DNA from: Thermodesulfobacteriota bacterium
GTDB taxonomy: Bacteria > Desulfobacterota > Dissulfuribacteria > Dissulfuribacterales > UBA3076
Direction of reading: 5' to 3'
DNA: 6,161 nucleotides
Assembly: GCA_003645605.1 (NCBI GenBank)
Contig: QNAY01000084.1
Coordinates: 1-6,161, forward strand
A program made the translations under genes and the position numbers. Of the stretch, positions 1 to 6,041 are shown piece after piece. The notes under the pieces were generated by a model. It ran no database searches and was not told the origin of the DNA. It worked only from the letters and a program-made list of their open reading frames with translations. Positions within the stretch are counted from its first letter, which is position 1; every line of letters starts with the position of its first letter.

Positions 1-440
1 AAATCAGCAACATCTTTTGCTTCGTCACGGGACAGAGCACATATTTTATTGCTCAATATATTTTCCCACGAATCAATTCTGTGAAAGAAATTAGCAGATT
101 GTATTTTCCCAGTATGAAATAATACATCATTCACAAATTCAATTTTTAAAGAATATTTTTCATTATGGATAAAAATCCGTGCAAAATCTTCACTTAACAA
201 AGCTATTTCAATCTCAGAGAAATGATTCTGTAATTGCGAAATAATTCTATTTGATAATTGTTTAAAATCGTTTTCCCTGTTTACAAAAAGATCCAAATCG
301 TCGGAATATCTGTGTTTAAGGTAGTGCCTTCCGAGCGCAGTACCTCCTGTCAGATAAAATGTATCATCAACCTTCATAATAAGTTTGAGAACCAAATCCT
401 GAAAAGGATATAGATTATTGATATAATAATTTTCTGACAT
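1..440 (-). CDS. AbiEii/AbiGii-type nucleotidyltransferase toxin (partial, C-terminus outside window)
   Basis: Reading the minus strand from the ATG at 440-438 gives an unbroken frame of 146 codons that runs off the window at position 1, so the C-terminal part is missing. Residues 31-37 read TGGTALG and residues 43-52 read HRYSDDLDLF. Together these form the nucleotidyltransferase signature of the AbiEii/MenA-like family, with D48 and D50 as the likely metal-binding D-x-D pair. A later acidic strand (KIEFVND) and the segment KICALSRDEAKDVAD (about 132-146) match the conserved K-x-x-A-L-x-x-R-x-x-x-K-D stretch of this family. Family members are toxins that transfer nucleotides, in studied cases to tRNA acceptor ends, and act in type IV or related toxin-antitoxin and phage-abortive systems. 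The start overlaps the upstream 94-residue gene by 26 bases and has no clear Shine-Dalgarno sequence, so translation is probably coupled. Family assignment is firm; toxicity and target are inferred. Confidence 0.88.
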   Translation of the reverse strand, partial: MSENYYINNLYPFQDLVLKLIMKVDDTFYLTGGTALGRHYLKHRYSDDLDLFVNRENDFKQLSNRIISQLQNHFSEIEIALLSEDFARIFIHNEKYSLKIEFVNDVLFHTGKIQSANFFHRIDSWENILSNKICALSRDEAKDVAD

Positions 441-699
441 AATTATATTTAAGACATAAGGATTTTGGAAAGAGGGTTTTAAGAACATCCTCAGATAAAG
501 CCTCTTTCAGCAATTCGGGTGACAGGATTTTTTTAATTTCATACCATCTGCGGGATTTTAAAGCCCTGCTTAGCAGGTTTTTCCGCGTTAAGCCGTTGCA
601 TTCCCCCAATTCAATAATTGCAACAATATTCTCTTCCGAAACCTGATAATCCCAGTATAAGCTTTTAAAAAAATTTATTGTATCTTTATCAATTTTCAT
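415..699 (-). CDS. Small protein of unknown function, putative partner/antitoxin of the AbiEii-like toxin
   Basis: This 94-residue ORF starts at ATG 699-697 and ends at TAA 417-415. It overlaps the start of the AbiEii-like gene in another frame, the usual arrangement of a tightly coupled two-gene toxin-antitoxin operon with the small gene first. The protein looks soluble and mostly helical, with no signal peptide or membrane segment. A segment of the form LLSRALKSRRWYEIKKIL (about 42-59), followed by SPELLKEALSEDVLKTLFPKS, resembles small DUF6922-like proteins that accompany nucleotidyltransferases. That match is from memory of the pattern and needs a profile search. It is not the usual AbiEi antitoxin, which is a longer winged-helix protein. 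The upstream ribosome-binding site is weak. The codons are AT-rich, like its neighbour and unlike recA/alaS, which suggests acquisition from elsewhere. The antitoxin role is inferred from context only. Confidence 0.72.
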   Translation of the reverse strand: MKIDKDTINFFKSLYWDYQVSEENIVAIIELGECNGLTRKNLLSRALKSRRWYEIKKILSPELLKEALSEDVLKTLFPKSLCLKYNYVRKLLYQ

Positions 700-735
700 T
701 TTTCTTGAGGAAGTTTAAAGCGTAAAATACTTTTG

Positions 736-768
736 ATCATACGTACCATCATCAGAAAAATCTGACAA
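736..768 (-). promoter_or_regulatory. Weak candidate promoter/operator of the toxin module
   Basis: On the minus strand a -10-like TATGAT (741-736) lies about 37 bases before the ATG of the 94-residue gene. A possible -35 TTGTCA (768-763) is 21 bases away, which is too far for a standard spacer. Between them sits a perfect short palindrome, TCAGA-AAAA-TCTGA (752-765), which could be an operator for self-repression as in many toxin-antitoxin operons. None of this is conclusive. Confidence 0.22.
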
Positions 769-802
769 GCTGGAACTAAAAAAGGTTTGAAGATAAAAAA
801 AT

Positions 803-836
803 GGGTAACCGTTCACGATGAACCCTGAACGGTTAC
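803..836. repeat. Palindromic repeat GTAACCGTTCA / TGAACGGTTAC; possible minus-strand terminator
   Basis: Bases 805-815 (GTAACCGTTCA) and 826-836 (TGAACGGTTAC) are perfect 11-bp inverted repeats around a 10-base loop. Read on the minus strand, the stem is followed by CCC, then ATTTTTTT (from the A-run 795-801), the form of a Rho-independent terminator. It would insulate the toxin module from minus-strand transcription arriving from the right, although no minus-strand gene is visible between it and druA. The GTAACC-GTTCACG half is repeated at 2127-2140 (inverted) and at 6042-6054, so it may also be a dispersed repeat or the end of an element. Confidence 0.7.
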
Positions 837-902
837 GAAATTAATTTAGCGCCCTTCGGGCGTATGGATCCTATAGTAATTTCCGGCAACCTCCATTCGC
901 CG

Positions 903-1056
903 GTTTACACTTATTTTCCAAAAGCGTGTATTATAGAATTGAGTGCTGATGTCGAAACTGGAAATTCGAAATTAGGTAACGCATCTACATCTTTGTGTTT
1001 TTCCCAATTTCAAGTTTCTAATTTCACTGCCAAAATAGGATGAACAGAGTGTAAAC
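903..1056. repeat. Nested inverted-repeat element
   Basis: The outer arms GTTTACACT (903-911) and AGTGTAAAC (1048-1056) are perfect 9-bp inverted repeats. Inside them, 954-976 and 1003-1025 form a second inverted pair with 18 of 23 positions complementary; all five mismatches are transitions. The inner arms are built from GAAATT-like units. The whole 154-base block could fold into a long stem or be a small non-coding (MITE-like) repeat. No coding content or known RNA family was recognised. Confidence 0.5.
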
Positions 1057-1100
1057 TACTTTTGGCTTGCCATGAAAGATGCCAAACAAAGAAATAATAT

Positions 1101-1109
1101 TGTGATAAT
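1101..1109 (+). promoter_or_regulatory. Candidate extended -10 promoter of the DruA-like gene
   Basis: TGTGATAAT at 1101-1109 fits an extended -10 element (TGn followed by GATAAT, five of six bases matching TATAAT). It lies about 45 bases before the start codon. No convincing -35 box is present at 17±1 bases; TTGCCA at 1067-1072 is too far upstream. A hairpin-like repeat (1061-1086) sits just upstream. Confidence 0.35.
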
Positions 1110-1139
1110 GTAGCGCTGGATTGTTGCGGACTTATTTGT

Positions 1140-1148
1140 AAGGAGGTG
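1140..1148 (+). promoter_or_regulatory. Strong ribosome-binding site before the DruA-like gene
   Basis: AAGGAGGTG is a near-complete complement of the 16S rRNA 3' end. It serves two nearby ATGs. The first, at 1151, opens a two-codon frame (ATG CTA TGA). The second, at 1156, opens the 304-codon gene, with 9 bases between the AGGAGG core and the ATG. This spacing supports 1156 as the true start. Confidence 0.8.
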
Positions 1149-1155
1149 CCATGCT

Positions 1156-2070
1156 ATGATTAAAAAAAGAAAGGGATCAATATTACAATCTGGTCGTGAG
1201 ATCAGCAGGCAGGAACTTGATGAAATACAAGAAACGGTAGGTGTATTTCCATGTTTGAGCCGTTCGGAATTGGCTGCAACCATATGTGAACATCTAGGAT
1301 GGATGACGGCCTCTGGTGGTTACAAGATAGATGCCTGCATGAAATTACTGGAGAAAATGGAATCAAAAGGATTCGTTGAGCTTCCAGGAAAGCGACAGAA
1401 ATCACAAGGACAGCAAAGAGGAAAGCCTTTTGCGCTAACGTCCAAGACCGAGGCCCAAGCTGATATCGTATGTAATTTGGGCGATTTAGGCTTGGTAAAT
1501 GTAGAGGTAGTTAAAGGCAAGGAAATGACTGGATTGTGGAATGAATACGTATCGCGTTACCACTATCTGGGATACAAGAAGCCGTTCGGTTACGTTTTAC
1601 GGTATTTTATTGTATCTGAACGAGGTTTGTTGGGATGCTTGATGTTTGCAGGAGCTGCCAAGGCCCTGACATTTCGAGACCGGTGGATAGGCTGGACGCA
1701 GATACAGCGCCTGAGGAATCTGGCTTGGGTCATCAATAACAGTCGTTTCCTGATTTTTCCATGGGTGCGGGTTAAGAATCTTGGAAGCCACATTTTGGGA
1801 CGGGTTGCCCGGCGTGTAAGAGAGGACTGGCTGGAGCGTTGGGGCTACAGTCCTGTTTTGGCAGAGACATTTGTTGATCCTCAATATTACGAGGGGGTCT
1901 GTTACAAGGCAGCCAACTGGCAATACCTGGGAATGACAACGGGTGTGGGTCTTGTCCGTAAAGGAAAAACTTACACCACGACTTCAAAGAAGATTTTTGT
2001 TAAGCCCTTGATAAAGGATTGGCAATCTCTCCTCTGTTCAGAACAACTTAAAGGGAGGGTGGACGAATGA
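1156..2070 (+). CDS. Solo DruA-like protein (DUF4338, Druantia anti-phage system DruA family)
   Basis: This is a complete 304-residue protein. Residues about 15-80 form an N-terminal winged-helix-like module (SRSELAATICEHLGW, then KIDACMKLLEKMESKGFVELP). The DUF4338 core follows, with YHYLGY at 135-140, RDRWIGW at 174-180, RLRNLAWVINNSRFLI at 185-200, PWVRVKNLGSHIL at 202-214, and the C-terminal signature ETFVD (237-241) followed by CYKAANWQYLGMTTG (249-263). In Druantia systems this family accompanies the large helicase DruE and other proteins. Here no druB-E genes are visible; the gene stands alone and faces alaS. Solo DUF4338 genes are common and their function is not established; some may belong to mobile elements. 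Inverted GTAACC/GTTCACG repeats bracket the gene at 803-817 and 2127-2141. There is no frameshift, and the strong ribosome-binding site suggests it is expressed. Family call is confident; the defence or mobile role is open. Confidence 0.88.
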   Translation: MIKKRKGSILQSGREISRQELDEIQETVGVFPCLSRSELAATICEHLGWMTASGGYKIDACMKLLEKMESKGFVELPGKRQKSQGQQRGKPFALTSKTEAQADIVCNLGDLGLVNVEVVKGKEMTGLWNEYVSRYHYLGYKKPFGYVLRYFIVSERGLLGCLMFAGAAKALTFRDRWIGWTQIQRLRNLAWVINNSRFLIFPWVRVKNLGSHILGRVARRVREDWLERWGYSPVLAETFVDPQYYEGVCYKAANWQYLGMTTGVGLVRKGKTYTTTSKKIFVKPLIKDWQSLLCSEQLKGRVDE

Positions 2071-2100
2071 GCAAGCCTGGCTGTAGGCCGAACCTCTTAA

Positions 2101-2141
2101 CCCTTGGACCCTGAACCTTTGAACCCGTGAACGGGGTTACC
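2101..2141. repeat. Octamer-phased TGAAC repeat ending in GTTACC motif
   Basis: Three consecutive octamers, CCCTGAAC (2109-2116), CTTTGAAC (2117-2124) and CCGTGAAC (2125-2132), share the pattern CNNTGAAC. They are preceded by a more diverged unit, CCCTTGGA (2101-2108), and followed by GGGGTTACC. The final part, CGTGAACGGGGTTACC (2126-2141), is an inverted copy of the 803-817 motif with two extra bases. The repeat fills most of the 72-base gap between the convergent druA-like and alaS genes. Confidence 0.65.
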
Positions 2142-2151
2142 TTTATTTTTT
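2122..2151 (+). terminator. Candidate Rho-independent terminator of the DruA-like gene
   Basis: On the plus strand CCCG-TGAA-CGGG (2124-2135), extended by AA/TT with one bulged G, forms a short hairpin. It is followed closely by the T-rich run TTTATTTTTT (2142-2151). The stem is short, so termination may be weak. The T-run lies over the alaS stop codon. On the minus strand the same hairpin has no T-run after it, so alaS lacks an obvious intrinsic terminator. Confidence 0.45.
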
Positions 2152-4818
2152 ACCAGGTTCTAAGGAAGCCGGAGAACTGTTTGTGTGTACGATATTATAG
2201 ACTGCTTCAAGGGCTTCTTCGAGTCTTTCCGGCTTCGCCCCCCCTGCCTGCGCCATTTCGGGGCTCCCTCCTCCGCCTCCATCGATCACCTGAGCCACCT
2301 GCTTGATAATATTGCCTGCATGTAGCCGGTCAGTAAGATCCTTAGTTACAAGGACCAGCAACAGGGCCTTACTGTCACTCCGCGATCCTATTACCACGAT
2401 CCCAGAACCCATCTTATCTCTGAGTCTGTCTCCCAAGTCCCTGAGGGACTTGGCGTTATCTGTCTCAACTCGGGCGGATAGTACTTGAATATTGTTGATT
2501 TTTCGTATCTTGGACAACAACTCATCCAGCCCTTGCGTGGCACGGACCGTCTTAGCCTGCTGGAGTTGCTTCTCCAGGTCTTTTGTCATCTCAAGAAGTC
2601 TTGTGACCTTTTTGGATACCTCCAGCCTGGGACATTTCAGTTGAAAGATAACGCCGGCAACCGCTTTTTCCAATTCATGTACAAGATCCAAAGCGTTTTG
2701 GGCGGTACAGGCCTCAAGCCTCCGCATTCCGGCAGCCACACTGGATTCGCTGACAATCTTGAGAAGACCTATCTGCCCGGTATAAGAAATATGGGTGCCG
2801 CCACAGAGTTCCATACTGAAATCCGGAATACTCACCAGGCGCACAGTCTCTCCGTACTTTTCCCCGAACAGGGCCATTGCCTCACGGGCCATTGCCTCTT
2901 TATAGGAAAGAATCTCTGTTTTGACTTCTCTGTCCTCTCTTATCTGTTCATTTACCAAGTCTTCAATCCGGCTGATCTCATCCGGTGTCAAGGCTGAGAA
3001 GTGGGTAAAGTCAAAACGCAGCCTGTCAGGGGCTACCATGGAGCCTGCCTGCTTCACATGTCCTCCAAGGACTTGCCTGAGGGCGGCGTGGAGAAGGTGG
3101 GTGGCGGTGTGGTTGCGGGCCGTATTTTTTCTAAGGTCCTCTGATACCTCAAGTTTTATGGAATCTCCCGACTCCAGGTCTCCATGTTTCACCTCTATAC
3201 TGTGTATTATAAGGTCTCCCCTGTGGAAGGTATCAATTACTTCGGCTCTGCCTGAAGGCCCTTCCACCCAACCCCTGTCGCCCACCTGACCGCCGGACTC
3301 TGAATAAAATGGTGTTTCCGCAACAACAAGTTCTCCGCACCAGCCGGCAGAGGCTTTTGGGACAAGCCAGCCCTGTTTTACAAGCGCCAGGATCTCTGAT
3401 TTGTGAGATGTGTTGTCATAACCCACGAATTTGTTACCCAAATTTGAGTTCAGCAGCGCCCTGTATACCTCCGAAAATTCTTCGGTAACCACGTCATGAC
3501 GGGCTTTTTTGGACCGCTCCCTCTGCTCTGACCGGGCATGTTCATAACCCTCCCGGTCAAGCCCCATATCCTCTTCCTTGGCCACATCAATGAGTATATC
3601 CACAGGTAAACCGTAGGTATCATAAAGCTTGAAAGCAAAATCCCCCGGGATTTGGGTCTTCTGTTCCTTTCTGAGGCTGGCTATCTCCTCGTCAAGGAGG
3701 CGGAGCCCGAATTCCAGTGTCTCTGCAAAACGGGACTCTTCGTGGTCTATGACCTCCCCCAGAAAGGCCGATGCCTTTTTCAGTTCCGGATAGGTTTCAC
3801 CCATTTCTTTGATAACAACGTCAGCCACTGAGCTTATGAAGGGATCCTTAAACCCTAGGACCTTTCCGTATCGGACTGCTCGGCGGATAATGCGCCTTAA
3901 TACATATCCTCTCCCCTCATTGGAAGGAATGAGTCCATCAGCAATAAGAAAGGCGCCGGCCCTGGCATGATCAGCTATGACCTTCATGGCCACGTCAGAT
4001 TGCCTGTCCCGGCCATAGGTCCGGCCTGACAGCTCTTCTATGCGCGTTAACAGGCTAGCGAAGATGTCAGTATCGTAATTACTTTCTTTCCCCTGGCATA
4101 TCGCGGCCATGCGCTCAAGCCCCAAGCCGGTATCAATGCACGGATTTGGAAGCGGGTTCAGTTTACCGGATTTATCCCGGAAGAACTGCATAAACACCAG
4201 GTTCCAGAGTTCAAGAAAGCGGTCGCAGTCACAGCCCACTTTGCAGTCCGGCCTGCCACATCCCACATCTGATCCCTGATCAATGAGTATCTCCGAGCAG
4301 GGTCCACATGGCCCTGTATCCCCCATGGCCCAAAAGTTGTCTTCTTCTCCGAGACGGACCACACGATCAGGGGAAATTCCGGTTATCTCCGGCCATAATT
4401 CTGCGGCTTCGTCATCATCCCGGAATACCGTGACCCACAGCTTTTCTACAGGCAGTTCTATTTCTTTTGTAAGAAACTCCCAGGCAAAGGAAATAGCCTC
4501 TTTTTTGAAATAGTCTCCAAAAGAAAAATTTCCCAGCATTTCAAAAAAAGTGTGGTGACGGGCAGTGTATCCAACGTTTTCAAGATCGTTGTGTTTGCCC
4601 CCGGCCCGCACACATTTCTGACAAGAGGCCGCACGCACATAAGACCTGGTCTCCTCTCCAAGAAACACCTTCTTGAACTGGACCATACCGGAGTTAGTAA
4701 AGAGGAGTGAAGGGTCTTCCGCCGGGATCAATGGGGAACTTGGGACTATCTCACTGCTATTTTTTGAAAAAAAATCTAAAAAGAGGTTACGAATCTGAGC
4801 ACCTGATAACTTTTTCAT
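2143..4818 (-). CDS. alaS: Alanine–tRNA ligase (AlaRS)
   Basis: This 891-residue class II aminoacyl-tRNA synthetase charges tRNA-Ala with alanine in the cytoplasm. It is full length (E. coli AlaRS is about 876). The catalytic domain shows TNSGMVQFKKVFLG (41-54), the motif 2 region RHHTFFEMLGNFSFG (87-101) and motif 3 GLGLERMAA (231-239). The editing domain carries the zinc site HTATH (H570, H574) and CGGTH (C672, H676), which clears mischarged serine and glycine. A coiled-coil-like linker (about 710-775) leads to the C-Ala domain, with DGGGGGSPEMAQAGG at 846-860. A Cys-rich insert (C171, C174, C187, C192, C196, C198) may bind metal and is typical of some lineages. The tail NSSPASLEPGKK extends past the usual end. 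The gene starts 18 bases after the recA stop, with GGAAAGG upstream as ribosome-binding site, so it is very probably co-transcribed with recA. Confidence 0.98.
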   Translation of the reverse strand: MKKLSGAQIRNLFLDFFSKNSSEIVPSSPLIPAEDPSLLFTNSGMVQFKKVFLGEETRSYVRAASCQKCVRAGGKHNDLENVGYTARHHTFFEMLGNFSFGDYFKKEAISFAWEFLTKEIELPVEKLWVTVFRDDDEAAELWPEITGISPDRVVRLGEEDNFWAMGDTGPCGPCSEILIDQGSDVGCGRPDCKVGCDCDRFLELWNLVFMQFFRDKSGKLNPLPNPCIDTGLGLERMAAICQGKESNYDTDIFASLLTRIEELSGRTYGRDRQSDVAMKVIADHARAGAFLIADGLIPSNEGRGYVLRRIIRRAVRYGKVLGFKDPFISSVADVVIKEMGETYPELKKASAFLGEVIDHEESRFAETLEFGLRLLDEEIASLRKEQKTQIPGDFAFKLYDTYGLPVDILIDVAKEEDMGLDREGYEHARSEQRERSKKARHDVVTEEFSEVYRALLNSNLGNKFVGYDNTSHKSEILALVKQGWLVPKASAGWCGELVVAETPFYSESGGQVGDRGWVEGPSGRAEVIDTFHRGDLIIHSIEVKHGDLESGDSIKLEVSEDLRKNTARNHTATHLLHAALRQVLGGHVKQAGSMVAPDRLRFDFTHFSALTPDEISRIEDLVNEQIREDREVKTEILSYKEAMAREAMALFGEKYGETVRLVSIPDFSMELCGGTHISYTGQIGLLKIVSESSVAAGMRRLEACTAQNALDLVHELEKAVAGVIFQLKCPRLEVSKKVTRLLEMTKDLEKQLQQAKTVRATQGLDELLSKIRKINNIQVLSARVETDNAKSLRDLGDRLRDKMGSGIVVIGSRSDSKALLLVLVTKDLTDRLHAGNIIKQVAQVIDGGGGGSPEMAQAGGAKPERLEEALEAVYNIVHTNSSPASLEPGKK

Positions 4819-4836
4819 GGACAGAGCCTTTCCTGT

Positions 4837-5877
4837 TTAAGCAGGTTCCTCGACTTGCTTCTCGATCTTGGGCCTCTTAATGTCGTATGTCTCCCACATC
4901 TGTTGCTCTATCCGGTCAGCAATATCCGGGTGGGATTTAAGGAAGGTCCGCACGTTTTCACGGCCTTGCCCCAGCCTTTCTCCATCGTATGAATACCATG
5001 CCCCGCTTTTTTCAATGATGTCCACTGCCGTGGCAAGATCGATCAGAGAGCCTTCTCTGGAAATTCCCTCTCCATAGTATATATCAAACTCAGCGGTTTT
5101 AAATGGAGGAGCTATTTTGTTCTTGACTATCTTTACTCTGGTCCGGTTTCCGATAATATCCGCCCCTTCCTTGAGAGCAGCTATACGCCTTATGTCCATA
5201 CGCATGGTTGAATAGAACTTGAGGGCATTCCCTCCGGTTGTGGTCTCAGGACTGCCGAACATCACCCCTATTTTCATGCGGATCTGGTTGATAAAGACCA
5301 GCGCCGTCCTGGTGCGATTGAGATTGCCTGTAAGCTTCCTCATGGCCTGAGACATCAACCGGGCCTGAAGGCCCATATGTTGATCTCCCATTTCTCCTTC
5401 TATCTCCGCCTTTGGGACCAAGGCAGCCACGGAATCCACTATTATGATATCAACTGCTCCGCTACGCACCAAGGCATCAACGATTTCAAGTGCCTGCTCA
5501 CCATAGTCCGGCTGAGAAATCAGGAGGTCGTCGGTATTTACGCCAAGCTTGCCGGCATAGACCGGGTCCATGGCGTGTTCCGCATCCACAAATGCAGCTA
5601 TGCCGCCCTGCTTCTGAGCTTCGGCAATCATGTGCAGGGCCAAGGTGGTCTTTCCTGAAGACTCAGGGCCGTATATTTCCGTTATCCTGCCTCGAGCTAT
5701 GCCCCCAACACCGGTTGCCAGATCAATCGCAATGGAGCCTGTTGGAATTACAGCGACATCTTCCACACCGCCGCGGTCCCCAAGCCTCATTACAGATCCT
5801 TTCCCAAACTGTTTTTGTATTTGGGCAATGGCTATATCTACCGCCTTTTCTTTATCTTTCCTGGTTGGGTCAGACAT
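4837..5877 (-). CDS. recA: Recombinase RecA
   Basis: This 346-residue RecA forms filaments on single-stranded DNA, drives homologous pairing and strand exchange, and triggers LexA self-cleavage where an SOS system exists. It has Walker A GPESSGKT (70-77), catalytic E100 in DAEHA, Walker B IIIVDS (144-149), loop L1 around [10 protein letters not shown] (160-169) and loop L2 around [20 protein letters not shown] (197-216). The C-terminus is acidic at its end (VEEPA) and length is normal. The start is taken as the ATG at 5877-5875 because AGGAGG lies 5 bases upstream and [14 protein letters not shown] fits the family's N-terminus. An in-frame TTG at 5907 would add ten residues without a ribosome-binding site. 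recA is first in the recA-alaS operon; recX, which separates the two genes in many proteobacteria, is absent here. Confidence 0.98.
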   Translation of the reverse strand: MSDPTRKDKEKAVDIAIAQIQKQFGKGSVMRLGDRGGVEDVAVIPTGSIAIDLATGVGGIARGRITEIYGPESSGKTTLALHMIAEAQKQGGIAAFVDAEHAMDPVYAGKLGVNTDDLLISQPDYGEQALEIVDALVRSGAVDIIIVDSVAALVPKAEIEGEMGDQHMGLQARLMSQAMRKLTGNLNRTRTALVFINQIRMKIGVMFGSPETTTGGNALKFYSTMRMDIRRIAALKEGADIIGNRTRVKIVKNKIAPPFKTAEFDIYYGEGISREGSLIDLATAVDIIEKSGAWYSYDGERLGQGRENVRTFLKSHPDIADRIEQQMWETYDIKRPKIEKQVEEPA

Positions 5878-5882
5878 ACTGT

Positions 5883-5888
5883 CCTCCT
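5883..5888 (-). promoter_or_regulatory. Ribosome-binding site deciding the recA start
   Basis: AGGAGG on the minus strand lies 5 bases before the ATG at 5877. It selects this start over the upstream in-frame TTG at 5907. Confidence 0.85.
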
Positions 5889-5924
5889 GGTTGATTTGTT
5901 CCAGCAATTAAATACCTAAGTTGA

Positions 5925-5948
5925 GCGATTAGCTGTTAGCCATTAGCG
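5925..5948. repeat. Short TTAGC direct repeats in the recA leader
   Basis: Three near-identical units, ATTAGC (5928-5933), GTTAGC (5935-5940) and ATTAGC (5942-5947), follow at 7-base spacing. They lie in the untranslated leader if the promoter at 5969-5997 is right. The function is unknown; it looks like simple repeat sequence. Confidence 0.5.
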
Positions 5949-5968
5949 TTTATCTTTGAAAAATCAAG

Positions 5969-6003
5969 ATATTACGTTAATTAGAAATAACACCCAACGG
6001 GTG
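5969..6003 (-). promoter_or_regulatory. Candidate recA promoter with a palindrome over the -35 box
   Basis: On the minus strand TTGGGT (5997-5992) and TAATAT (5974-5969) are separated by exactly 17 bases and would give a leader of roughly 85 bases. The -35 box lies within the perfect palindrome CACCC-AAC-GGGTG (5991-6003), which could be a repressor site. Alternatives exist further upstream, such as TTGAAT with TATTAC at an 18-base spacing. No E. coli-type or Gram-positive-type SOS box was found. Confidence 0.33.
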
Positions 6004-6041
6004 AAAGTTTGTAATAATAAAACGTTCTGTAATTATTCAAC

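Larger units (their letters stand above)
700..1155. other. Gene-free, structure-rich intergenic region
   Basis: No ORF here has a plausible start, ribosome-binding site and protein-like sequence. The stretch holds the divergent control regions of the toxin module and the DruA-like gene, and a series of inverted repeats: 752-765, 805-836, a compact hairpin CGCCC-TTC-GGGCG (850-862), CCGGC/GCCGG (883-887 with 899-903), the nested repeats of 903-1056, and TTTGGC/GCCAAA (1061-1066 with 1081-1086). This density of symmetry suggests repeat elements, or ends of mobile DNA, rather than a decayed gene. Confidence 0.6.

Noticed and set aside
954..1025. CRISPR array in the GAAATT-like repeats
   Set aside because: The units are imperfect and inverted, and there are no regularly spaced unique spacers.
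1056..1987. Minus-strand ORFs antisense to the DruA-like gene
   Set aside because: No ribosome-binding sites or recognisable sequence; the plus frame matches DUF4338 along its whole length.
1156..2070. A complete Druantia defence system
   Set aside because: Only the DruA-like gene is present; the flanking genes are alaS and an unrelated toxin module, with no DruE-type helicase in the window.
2303..4661. Several ORFs of 60-170 codons on both strands within alaS
   Set aside because: They are shadows of the strongly conserved alaS frame, with no family features or ribosome-binding sites.
5887..5904. CTGG-N10-CCAG symmetry as an SOS (LexA) box
   Set aside because: It overlaps the recA ribosome-binding site and does not match CTGT-N8-ACAG or the other LexA box types I know; four-base arms are likely chance.
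4837..5907. Longer recA from the TTG at 5907
   Set aside because: No ribosome-binding site before it, and the ten added residues do not fit RecA; AGGAGG directly precedes the ATG at 5877.
4868..5911. Plus-strand ORFs of 69-134 codons over recA
   Set aside because: Antisense shadows of recA with low-complexity, non-protein-like composition.
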